Origin: an uncultured Oscillospiraceae bacterium
Lineage (GTDB): Bacteria; Bacillota; Clostridia; Oscillospirales; Ruminococcaceae
Assembly: GCA_902489475.1 (NCBI GenBank)
Contig: CABUAH010000034.1
Coordinates: 1 to 19,969, forward strand
DNA: 19,969 bases
Direction: 5' to 3'
Part shown: positions 7,801 to 15,600 of the stretch, piece by piece
Numbering within the stretch: the first letter of the stretch is position 1
How the letters are laid out: each line of letters begins with the position of its first letter
The notes under the pieces: model-generated
Databases searched by the model: none
Seen by the model: the letters and a program-made list of their open reading frames with translations, nothing else
Told to the model about the DNA's origin: nothing
Program-made: the position numbers and the translations under genes

Positions 7801-10419
7801 GGAGTAATCTCCACTTTTATTTTGCGTAGCTACTACATAGTAGTCATAATTTGAATATTCAGATAAACGTTCTGTTTCAGAAGTATCAACAGCTATTTTA
7901 AATTCAAGTCCATTCAAAAGCTCCTTGTTAGATGACACAGCACCTAAAGCTCCCATAAATTTAGTAAACCTTAAGTTTCCTTTTTCTTTATAGTTTGTTA
8001 CAACAACAGACGCTGTAGTATCTTCTTTAATAATTATCGGCGTAGTATCATCATAGATCGTTTTGCCGTCGTCCGAAATAATGGTTGTAGTAGAATACTC
8101 GTTTCTAGCAGTTATATCCGATGTTTTTTCTTCAATGAAATATGCGCCTGCTTGAAGTCCGTATACGTTTAAACTACCGTCGCTCGCAAGCCTAAATCTT
8201 GTTGTTGATTTTTTATAATTTGAAACAACATTATCAGCAGCTGTATATTCTCCTGCTGATGAACTGCTGGGATCGTATGTCACATAGTTTCCGGCAGTAT
8301 TTCTTATTACAAAATATATGTTGCTTATATCTGCGCTTGACGGCGCTGTGATCTTGCCGTCAGAATCTTGTATCTTTTTTGTAACCCCTAAATTGCCCCT
8401 TATTTCGCCTTCCGGTGCATCGCTTGCTATATGTGCGCCAGAATTACGTATTGCATGAACGGCAGGAACGGTAATTGTTCCATGTTCGTTTTTGGACTTG
8501 TCATAATAATTATATTGATTTTCTGTATTATTCGCTGAAAGATTGCTTCCGCTTACTGTTAAATTTCCACTATAAGGATTATAACTCGGCGCAGCACCTG
8601 TCCTGTCTATATTGTTATGCCCTATAACACCGTAAACTACATCAAATGGCCCTCGAAATTCTGCATATACCCAGTTTGAAACAAAATGATCAGACGAAGT
8701 TGACGACAACCAATCAAAAGTTCCTAAATATCGTTCTAGGCCCTTACTCGATTGATATACCCAGTTTTTGTATAAGATTACATCGTAATTTCCTGAGTTC
8801 AGAGACGATGATCCGGTATATCCGGATATAGCATTAGTAATATGTAACTTTTTCCCATAATCATAAACCCCTGTAACACCTGTAGAGTTGGAACCCGTGC
8901 CCGCCATTTTAAATGAAACAGACTGCGCACCGTCAATGTCTTTCCACGTGGAATTACCGCACGCTTCAAGGCTCTCGCCTGTATCGGAATCCGTAAACGA
9001 ATAGTTGCACTTTACATAACAGCTCTCCATAGCGTCAATGCCTATCTTATCTGCAGTAAAAGAAAATTTAGGATGTTCCGCTGTATATTCATTTCCTACC
9101 AATAAGGCGCCACCGTATGTACGAGTATAATTTGAGTCAAAGAAGTCTGCTGTAGCAAGGTTTGTGTATATAAAGCTTCCGTCACTGTTAGCAGCTGTTC
9201 CATTTGAAGAATATCTTGCTTGACGGTAATTAAAGATATCATTACCTTGATAGTCCATAACCGTTAACTTTACATCCACATTATGCCATGTGTTTGTTGA
9301 AGGATCATACCATTTACCTACATTTTTATATGTACAGCTTAAAGTTCCCTTATCTGATTCCTGCAAAGCAAATCCCCAACCACTGTGCTTCATGTTTTTT
9401 ATAGTTTCCAAAGCAACTTTGCCAAGTGTAAGTTCTTCTTCACCATAAGTTGTTTGACAATTTTTAATGTTATAATACTGTTCGTCATTTGCGATTTCTT
9501 CAAGTGTTTTTGTTGTTAAAATACCTGAATAGTTTTCGTACATCCATGCGAGGTACATATTAGCTGTTCGCCATTCACTACCGCCTCCGGGGTTTTCGTA
9601 AGACTTATCTATTGAAGTTGAATAACCGGATGTAATGTATTTTAGGCCCAAAGCCATAGATGCATCTTCAGTCATAAGCGAACTTGGAATCGTCGAACTT
9701 TCTTTCCATATGTCATTGGTTCCGTACATTATACCGTCTGGTCGTTGGACGAGTCCGCTGTCTTTGCTGAATAATTCGTCATATGTAAGCCAACGATGAT
9801 TAGAAGTACTATAAGGTGCAATTCCAACAGCAGTTCGATTCTTGTTTACAGTTGAATCTCCTGAAAGGATTTCGGTTGTACTATAAGTATTATCCGCTTT
9901 AAATATAGAATTCGAAGAATTAAACGCTTTACCGGATTCAAGATAATCCCATCCCCAGTTGTTATCTTTGTTAAACACATAATCGATGCCGTTTCGAGTA
10001 ACGATATACTCGTAATTATCCGAATCAGAAGGCGGACTCATGTAAAACGAATAGCCGTTCGGCCAAGCATTTGCTATTCGATCACTTGCTGTTTCTCCGT
10101 TGGCATTGACACCAGATGCTGTCTTATTCGTAGAAGAGGGTACAGTGAGAGAACTGTATCCGGTTCCATCGTTTTTTAATGTTCCTACAGCGCTAAGCAT
10201 GTTAAGTGTGTTCCGCCATCCGTAGTTCCCGTTACTGGCCTTTGTATTGGCAATTGTCTGAATTGAATCGCCTCCGTGCCCCGGATATGCCTGATATGTA
10301 CTGAAATCATTGACATATATAGCGTTTGAAATCAACTCCGGAACACTTGTTATTGCTAATGTTGCTGCGGCTAGTGTACAGCATAAAATTCTTTTTAGTA
10401 TTTTTGCTTTTTTACTCAC
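4876..10419 (-). CDS. Giant secreted SpaA/Cna_B-repeat surface protein (1847 residues) without sorting signal
   Basis: The gene starts at GTG 10419 behind CGGAAAGGAAAAAG. A signal peptide (SKKAKILKR, hydrophobic core, to about residue 34) precedes a unique N-terminal region of about 640 residues rich in Trp, Tyr, Ser and Asn, with cysteines around 460-490; I do not recognise it. From about residue 673 come ten SpaA/Cna_B-like modules, each opening with a G-x-(I/L)-x-x-x-K strand (near 673, 815, 953, 1045, 1191, 1318, 1413, 1506, 1605 and 1698) and most ending with an E-containing GTYTLSE-like strand; such Lys/Glu residues can form intramolecular isopeptide bonds. The last module ends in a YWLDDGD-type tail with no LPxTG motif and no transmembrane segment. 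It is probably a secreted or pilin-like adhesin held by partners. Base composition differs between the ends and the middle. Confidence 0.88.
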   Translation of the reverse strand: MSKKAKILKRILCCTLAAATLAITSVPELISNAIYVNDFSTYQAYPGHGGDSIQTIANTKASNGNYGWRNTLNMLSAVGTLKNDGTGYSSLTVPSSTNKTASGVNANGETASDRIANAWPNGYSFYMSPPSDSDNYEYIVTRNGIDYVFNKDNNWGWDYLESGKAFNSSNSIFKADNTYSTTEILSGDSTVNKNRTAVGIAPYSTSNHRWLTYDELFSKDSGLVQRPDGIMYGTNDIWKESSTIPSSLMTEDASMALGLKYITSGYSTSIDKSYENPGGGSEWRTANMYLAWMYENYSGILTTKTLEEIANDEQYYNIKNCQTTYGEEELTLGKVALETIKNMKHSGWGFALQESDKGTLSCTYKNVGKWYDPSTNTWHNVDVKLTVMDYQGNDIFNYRQARYSSNGTAANSDGSFIYTNLATADFFDSNYTRTYGGALLVGNEYTAEHPKFSFTADKIGIDAMESCYVKCNYSFTDSDTGESLEACGNSTWKDIDGAQSVSFKMAGTGSNSTGVTGVYDYGKKLHITNAISGYTGSSSLNSGNYDVILYKNWVYQSSKGLERYLGTFDWLSSTSSDHFVSNWVYAEFRGPFDVVYGVIGHNNIDRTGAAPSYNPYSGNLTVSGSNLSANNTENQYNYYDKSKNEHGTITVPAVHAIRNSGAHIASDAPEGEIRGNLGVTKKIQDSDGKITAPSSADISNIYFVIRNTAGNYVTYDPSSSSAGEYTAADNVVSNYKKSTTRFRLASDGSLNVYGLQAGAYFIEEKTSDITARNEYSTTTIISDDGKTIYDDTTPIIIKEDTTASVVVTNYKEKGNLRFTKFMGALGAVSSNKELLNGLEFKIAVDTSETERLSEYSNYDYYVVATQNKSGDYSYSKLGSPVGVTAVNQSTVFKLASDSSLSLSDLPAGTYYITEITGNSLFKGLMSDIKFTVQSKKTANVYGVNETKKGTVVINKINNDGSTVSDGIKFTLQGTSSYGTTVNMTGMIKNGKVTFSNIPIGTYNLSEDASTVPSGYSAASDKTITIASDGQTVNLNVVNTALTGKITYYKYVEQTAGGNDYKVADSSLDNEIWQNSSTVYFYLKNNSGKYIVATGNATSGYSYSNITTRSSSATKFTLNSNGQFTVDGLALTDTYAVQEVLGSAVSSIFDTPYSTTPSTGNRHDPLGTTYYFPSANGSSVVLIYNPMRAAGTLNFTKYVQIGDELSEIDNDAVINGLEFMVYGVNPSNGATHYITANGADGEYTFTGYSAPVSMGMYGTTFKLSKSGTIKITGLDPTEYTIIETKGNEEYFDGLMENVQGEVTTDKSLNLAGYNVLKTGSITVNKTFEGSVVDGSAVFILTGISDYGTDVTVGPVSVSTSNNTATFSNIPFGTYTLKEVYTPTNYDTAEDLTVTINDTNEAVSVNIVNTATKGQLTIEKYNEDGTDPVDGIQFLIKNVSTLTGTTVEDKIVSITDGFVDIDLPYGTYTAEEIKSSIPDGYISNTDMQTITINADSPSAVLEFYNAPTMSIVVNKTNDDGTAPVDGIKFKIQCIRPLYTDVPDDITVSLKNGKAQVDDLPSGWYIVTELPDSIPDGYVKGSQTVVLTDIEGVAGEVVTAEFENTAIGSIIINKSNDDGSSTDGITFSLKGKANNGMNISKSVMIVNGQASIEDLPLGTYTLSENAATVPDGYEVATDRTIKITKAGESVSVDIVNKAIKGPITITKKLDEPYYTDEDFIFEVTQANESTGESYSFFVYIVVPAGEAEASVTIDNCYSGKQYTIREIQNNWRYTPMHDASNLMINETSFDAIDNSMIEYIQYDYDTANNLMSFKLLNPEVNNFNCVFTNKGHDYWLDDGDTVTNVMIDIV

Positions 10420-10433
10420 GCTTTTTCCTTTCC

Positions 10434-10448
10434 GCTCTATATTAGAGC
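10434..10448 (-). promoter_or_regulatory. Perfect hairpin directly before the ribosome binding site of the second adhesin
   Basis: GCTCTA (10434-10439) and TAGAGC (10443-10448) form a six-pair stem with a three-base loop that abuts the CGGAAAGGAAAAAG ribosome binding site on the minus strand. Small hairpins are also found just before the site of the thioester adhesin (17676-17689) and of the BsaA-like gene (4344-4361). It could stabilise the mRNA or tune initiation; this is inference. Confidence 0.4.
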
Positions 10449-10481
10449 TTTATTATTTAACACATCAGAAGACGATAAAGT

Positions 10482-10514
10482 AAAACAGCCGACTTTGATG
10501 AAGTCGACTGTTTT
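10482..10514 (-). terminator. Hairpin terminator between dockerin gene and second adhesin
   Basis: Stem 10482-10495 with 10501-10514 gives fourteen pairs. The one imperfect pair (10489/10507) is a G.U wobble only in minus-strand RNA. The U-tract is weak (UUUU from the stem, then ACUUUAU), so termination may be partial. It lies 63 bases upstream of the adhesin start, with no clear promoter after it, so the adhesin may depend on read-through from the dockerin gene promoter. Confidence 0.6.
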
Positions 10515-10617
10515 CTATGTGGACCGTGGACCACTTATATATAACCTCTTAGCCTTGTACGTTTCCGAATAGTGGAACAACTACTACTAAGAAATTTTTA
10601 ATAAACAATAATTTTGT

Positions 10618-10713
10618 ACCAATATACTTGTTAAAGGGAGACGCAGTGTTCTTGTACCTATACCTTGTATCTATACAAGTTTATTGTTTTATAACCAAGA
10701 TACTTGTTAAAGG
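10618..10713. repeat. Short direct repeat at the 3' end of the dockerin gene
   Basis: ACCAAGATACTTGTTAAAGG (10694-10713) inside the gene is repeated with one mismatch at 10618-10637, 76 bases further on and beyond the stop codon. In the gene the copy encodes FNKYLG. The downstream copy encodes FNKYIG, but in the +1 frame relative to the gene. Similarity extends more weakly on both sides. It looks like a decayed tandem duplication or a frame-shifted C-terminal extension. Confidence 0.7.
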
Positions 10714-12187
10714 TATGTGTGGTACCACCGTATCTGCATAGACGCTTTATTTTTTGTCCTACAGATGTTTTAGGTATTGAAGTAGTAATGTCACTATAAA
10801 ATTCGCAGTAATTGACAGACATCTCGTAAGGGTCTGTTAAATTAGTATATGTATTAATATCTTCAACGCCGTATAGTCCCGATGAATAATATGCGTTTAA
10901 CACCACATTTGTAAAATATCTGGTCTGAGTTTCTTCATTCCAGTATACCAAAGCCTCACAGCCGCCGTCGTTGCAAAAATAAAGATCAATGCCTAAAGGT
11001 TCAACAAGAGCTGAAACCAAAGCCGGCAAAGAGACGATAGGAATTTCCTCTGCGTATGTTACCGGATCTTCAATAAACTCCCACACACCAGAATAATAAT
11101 ATTCACCGTTGTTGACACTAATTTCTCTGATTTTATCAGCGAAATGAATATTATCGTAATTGGCTTTTTCCGTTGGCTTGCCGTATACTTGCTCATAAAG
11201 CTCTATTGCATACTCATTGGCTCTTTCGATTATTTCGAGATTCGTTAAGTTCTCAGCTCGAATAGCTTCAACCCATGCCTTACCTTTTTCGCCTAATTCG
11301 TGATTAGTACTTGCCGATTGAAGAGTAACGCTTGGATAACCCTCATATGAATCGTCCATTACAGAATAAAAGTCGAGATAATTAGGAATGGTACCGTCTT
11401 CTTTTATACGGAACTTTTTGAATTCATCATACAAATATATTTCGAGTTCATAATCAAATACTTCTAGGTCCGTCATTTCTTTTGCCCAGTCCGCATTATC
11501 GCTGTAGTATAAATAGAGTTCTACGTTTTCGTCTATGTTTGGTATCAATACATTATCAATTTTTTCAATCTCTTTAGTTAATTTTTCTATAAGGTCTTCA
11601 CGTACCGGATATCCGTAATCAATAAGTGTCGGATAAACGATTGTCTCGACGTTATCAATAACGATAGTCGATAAGGCTTCTTCTTCGCTTGGAAGGTTAT
11701 TGATGCAGTTCTGACACTTAGTTTTAATCTCTTCGTATTTACTCAAAAGATACGCTTTACCAGTTTCAAAATCTAGTTCACCATCTTCTATAGGAGGATT
11801 AGAAGGTTCAGTCGTGTCACTTGGATCAGTAGTATCGCTTGGATCCGTAGGCGAAGGAGTCGAACCGTCAAGCAGTCGAACGCCCTTAACATGCGAGTTT
11901 ATACGACCTACATCAGCCGTTGTAATTTTTCCGTCTTTGTTAACATCAGCAGCTTCAAAATCCTCACCGACAAGGATTTTAATAGATTTCGCATGAGAAT
12001 TTGCGAGTCCGACATCGGCAGTAGAGAATTTTCCGTCATTGTTGACATCTCCTATAAGCCTTCCTGATTCAAGTTTCGGTGTTGTCGGTTCGGTATCGTC
12101 TGCATATATTGACATAGCAGTTAACGTCGAAAGCACCATTGTTGTCGATAGCGAAATCGCTATCATTCGTCTTTTAAAATTGTTCAT
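10658..12187 (-). CDS. Secreted protein with N-terminal type I dockerin and unrecognised C-terminal body
   Basis: This 509-residue protein starts at ATG 12187 behind a perfect AAGGAGG. A signal peptide runs to about residue 29 (YADD junction). Residues 45-105 are a complete type I dockerin: two calcium-binding loops, GDVNNDGKFSTADV and ADVNKDGKITTADV, each followed by a short helix with NSH. Dockerins bind cohesins, here presumably on another cell-surface protein; none is encoded in this window. A linker with PSDTT repeats (112-131) leads to about 375 residues I cannot assign: acidic, helical in the first half (IEKLTKEIEKID), beta-rich and aromatic later, with cysteines near residues 410-415 and 455-485. 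A dockerin is more often C-terminal, so the order is unusual. The gene has its own promoter. No catalytic motif was recognised, so an enzymatic role is not claimed. Confidence 0.88.
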   Translation of the reverse strand: MNNFKRRMIAISLSTTMVLSTLTAMSIYADDTEPTTPKLESGRLIGDVNNDGKFSTADVGLANSHAKSIKILVGEDFEAADVNKDGKITTADVGRINSHVKGVRLLDGSTPSPTDPSDTTDPSDTTEPSNPPIEDGELDFETGKAYLLSKYEEIKTKCQNCINNLPSEEEALSTIVIDNVETIVYPTLIDYGYPVREDLIEKLTKEIEKIDNVLIPNIDENVELYLYYSDNADWAKEMTDLEVFDYELEIYLYDEFKKFRIKEDGTIPNYLDFYSVMDDSYEGYPSVTLQSASTNHELGEKGKAWVEAIRAENLTNLEIIERANEYAIELYEQVYGKPTEKANYDNIHFADKIREISVNNGEYYYSGVWEFIEDPVTYAEEIPIVSLPALVSALVEPLGIDLYFCNDGGCEALVYWNEETQTRYFTNVVLNAYYSSGLYGVEDINTYTNLTDPYEMSVNYCEFYSDITTSIPKTSVGQKIKRLCRYGGTTHTFNKYLGYKTINLYRYKV

Positions 12188-12225
12188 AAAAACCTCCTTA
12201 TAATGTTAATAATTCTTTATTGAAT

Positions 12226-12254
12226 ATTTTACCATAATAATAGGTGATAGTCAA
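12226..12254 (-). promoter_or_regulatory. Sigma-A promoter of the dockerin gene
   Basis: On the minus strand a TTGACT -35 box (12249-12254) and a TAAAAT -10 box (12226-12231) are separated by 17 bases, with an extended TG before the -10 box and AT-rich sequence upstream. The start codon follows 38 bases downstream. This is the best promoter in the window. Confidence 0.8.
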
Positions 12255-12354
12255 TAGACACTATAAAATATTAATCAATTTTTCATTTCACCTTCGAATA
12301 GAGGGTTAGATCATCTATCTATTTGGTTAAATTCTAAAATTACGCTGCATACAC

Positions 12355-12579
12355 CTATAAAAATTGATTTACCTCATAACTGAGTTTGCATTTGCTTTTA
12401 CCATTTTGGTATTTGCAACTATCACAAATGCCCTTTTCCCGACAGTTAAGTATTGCATTATCGTTTTCAGTCGTATAGTCACTTTTGGTTTTAAAGAAAC
12501 TACATTTATCACAATTCTTATCTTTGAGAATTGCGCATTTGTTTTCCTTAGTAGCCCAACATAAATTTTTGTTACTCAT
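12355..12579 (-). CDS. Small eight-cysteine protein, probable zinc binder
   Basis: This 74-residue soluble protein starts at ATG 12579 behind GAAAGGAAAATTG. It contains eight cysteines in two similar sets: Cys7, 15, 23 and 26 (with CDKC) and Cys46, 52, 55 and 64 (with CDSC). Each set could coordinate one metal ion, so the protein looks like a two-fold pseudo-repeat of a zinc-binding knuckle. Short Cys-rich proteins with a C.KC.FYKT-like segment are frequent in Firmicutes mobile elements, without a known function. It has no signal peptide, unlike its neighbours, so it acts in the cytoplasm. Two hairpins separate it from the adhesin upstream; a TATGAT sequence about 25 bases before the start could be a -10 box but lacks a good -35. 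Confidence 0.75.
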   Translation of the reverse strand: MSNKNLCWATKENKCAILKDKNCDKCSFFKTKSDYTTENDNAILNCREKGICDSCKYQNGKSKCKLSYEVNQFL

Positions 12580-12608
12580 TTTTCAATTTTCCTTTCTTAT
12601 CATAAACT

Positions 12609-12633
12609 AAAAAGTGAGACTTTATGTCTCACT
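12609..12633 (-). terminator. Short hairpin (GACATAAAGTC core) before the Cys-rich gene
   Basis: A perfect eight-pair stem (12613-12620 with 12626-12633, five-base loop) is followed on the minus strand by U-residues. The start codon of the Cys-rich gene is about 30 bases further on. The central sequence GACATAAAGTC is identical to that of the hairpin at 18817-18837, while the outer pairs differ but still pair. Confidence 0.65.
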
Positions 12634-12634
12634 C

Positions 12635-12669
12635 AAAAAGAAAAGCCGACTGATTTATATCAGCCGGCT
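12635..12669 (-). terminator. Intrinsic terminator of the thioester adhesin gene
   Basis: Stem 12644-12654 with 12659-12669 lies just after the adhesin stop and is followed on the minus strand by UUUUCUUUUU. The pair 12649/12664 is a U.G wobble in minus-strand RNA and an A.C mismatch on the other strand, which fits a minus-strand terminator. Confidence 0.85.
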
Positions 12670-12679
12670 AGCATAATAT

Positions 12680-15600
12680 TTATTTTTCTAAATTCTTCTC
12701 TTTGCGACGAATGTGAATTACAGTTGACACAAGTGCTAATGTACTGAGTGCAAGCACAATCGCTAAAACTGATCTAACGTTAGAATCAGCTCCTGTATGG
12801 GGAGTATCAGAAGTGTTTGGTGTAGTAGGTGTTGTAGTCGTTGGCTCTTCAGGAGTCGTTGTTTCTTCCGGGATCGCTTCATCCGTCATGGTACCCTTAA
12901 CAGTCTGTCCGTTTTCGGTAATCTCAAATTCAAATAATCCCTCATTGATATAGTACCCATCAGGAGCATCATACTCACGGAAGTAGTACTTACCAACCTC
13001 AAGATTATCAAACTCAACCTTTCCGTTTTCATCGGTACGTCCCTGAATGATAACGCTTTTGTTTTCGTCAAGTATTTCGATACCGCAGTCAGGAATAACC
13101 TTTCCTGTTGATACGTCAGTCTTAGTAATAATGATCCGACCTTTTCCAATTGTGTTCTCAAATATACACTCAACAATCTGTCCATGTTCTTCAATTATAG
13201 CTTCGTAGGTGTTCTCATCAATAACATACTTGCTGTTTGGAGCTTGTAGTTCCTTGTAGTAATACTTTCCAAGCGGAAGATCTCCTGTAAGCAATACTCC
13301 GTTTTCATCGGTTTTGCCTCTGAAGACTTCGTTCATGTCCTCATCATATACAGCGATCTCGCAGTCTTCAAGTACCTTATCGTGGTCCGCAGAATCAACC
13401 TTAATGATTTTGATCTGACCGACCATAAGCTTATCCTTCATCTCTGCCTTGATTACGCCGCCTTCAGATGTTACCTCAAATTCCACAAGAGATTCATCGA
13501 TCAGATAGCCATCCGGAGCCTGAAATTCTTGTATATAGTATTTTCCTTCTTCGAGCTTGTTAAAGATAATCTTGCCGTTTTCATCTGTGAATCCTTCAAA
13601 AATAGGATTTTCTGTATCATCTGCTTTGTAAATGTGGATTCCGCAATTTGGAAGAGTTTCAGACGCTGCTATATCTGTCTTTGTGAACTCTAGTGCAACA
13701 GGTTTATTTGATACCTTAGCAGTTGTATAACCTACTTCTGCATAGTCCTTTACTTCCACAATCACAGGATCAGCAACAAGATAACCAGCCGGTACGCTTG
13801 ATGCAACCTCAGTGATCTTAAATGTACCTGCCGGCAATCCGCTAAGCGTTACTCCGTTTACAACCGATTCCTCAACCTTAGCATATCCGTTTTCGTCAGT
13901 GAACACATGGATTGCATTTCCGTTTTCTTCACTGAATATTGCACCCGAAAGGGTAGGGGCTATATTTCCTTCAGCATCGCACGACTCAATGATAAATTCG
14001 ATATTCTCAATCGGATTTGCCACTTCAGTGATTATTTCTTCGCTTGTTGATTCTGTAGACTCAGTTGTAATTGTTCCGTCTGATGAAGCTTCTGTTGATT
14101 CTTCTGTAGCTTCATTTGTGGATTCGGTCAGTGATTCAATCTCTGCATCGATCCCATCACCGTCCGCATCGGTTGTAAGAACAAAGCCATCAGCTTCACC
14201 AATAACTTTTTTGATACTGAGCTTTCCTACAATCGCTTCATTTTCAAAAGTAACATTTGTGGTTGTTCCGTCAGTAATAATTACATTTTGCTGATTTATA
14301 TTAAGGTTATAGAAGCCATAATAGCTTTCAGGCATTGATACCTCTGTTACTGTGTATTCGCCGGCAGGGAACTCGCCAATAACTGTTCCGTCGTCACCGG
14401 TTACAAAGTTCTCGTCAATCTCTATTCCAGAGTAAGATGTGCCTTTAACATTAAATGTAATGCCTGCAACAAAATCGTTTTTATCGTTTGTTGTCTTGAT
14501 AAACTTTCCATAACCCGTTTTAGGCTGATTTACAAATTCAACTTCGGACGTCTGAGCTGCTTTAACAGTAACAGCCTTCTCATCTTCGTTAAGGATTTCA
14601 AATTCAGCAATATCATCAGGAAGACCGATTTCGGTTACGGTAAATTCGCCTGCAGGAACAGATTCAAACATCGCCAATCCTGTTTCATCTGTTACAGCTG
14701 TTTCGGAATATTCAGCGCCTGATTTAGTTGTTCCGCCCAGTGCAAATGTAATACCTTCTACAAACTTTGTACCGTCTGCATTTTTCTTTGTAACCTTAAC
14801 GCTTCCGTCAAGCATAGTGTTCTCAAACTCAAACGTTTTTACTTTTCCGGATTCTACATCTTCTGCCGTTATGTCAACATAAATAGCTCGCTTGTTGACT
14901 TTCATAAACTGCTTATACTCTTCGGGTATAGATGTTTCCACAATCATATAGTAGTTTTCAGTAGCAGGAAGATATACGGTTTCGGTTTCACCGTTTTCAT
15001 CAGTTACAAGATCATTAATGTAAACGTGTGATGCGTCACTATTGCCTACTATTCTAAAAGTTATTCCCGAAACAGCATCGGTTGATCCGTCGCTGAGAAC
15101 CTTTTTAATCTTTACAGGAACAGTTTTTACATCATTTGTGCATGTATACTTAGTTGTTTCGTTAGCCTTGCTTTGGGCACTGATAGGCTTAGTGTTTAAA
15201 CTTGTAAAGTTTTTGATTGCAGCAGGAAGCTCTGTTTCGTTAAGAGTGTATTTTCCTGTAGGAACGTTCTCAAACGTCGCCAATCCTGTTTCATCTGTTA
15301 CAGCTGTCATTTCGATATCCAAACCGCTGTCAGACTTGCCACTAAGCGTAAACGTAATGCCGGAATATGCGGCTTTTTCAATCGTTGCAAAAGATGTACC
15401 GTCAACGAATTCATATCCATCCGAGTATTTCTTTTGGACTTGAATTGTGCCGGTTACTGCATTATTAACAAATGAAACTGTATTCGTCTTACCGTTTGAA
15501 ATCGTTATTGTCTGCTTGCTGGTACTTAGAGTGTATCCCATTGCTTCAAGCTCTGGAGGTATATATGTTTCAGCTATGTTATACTGTCCACATGGCAATG

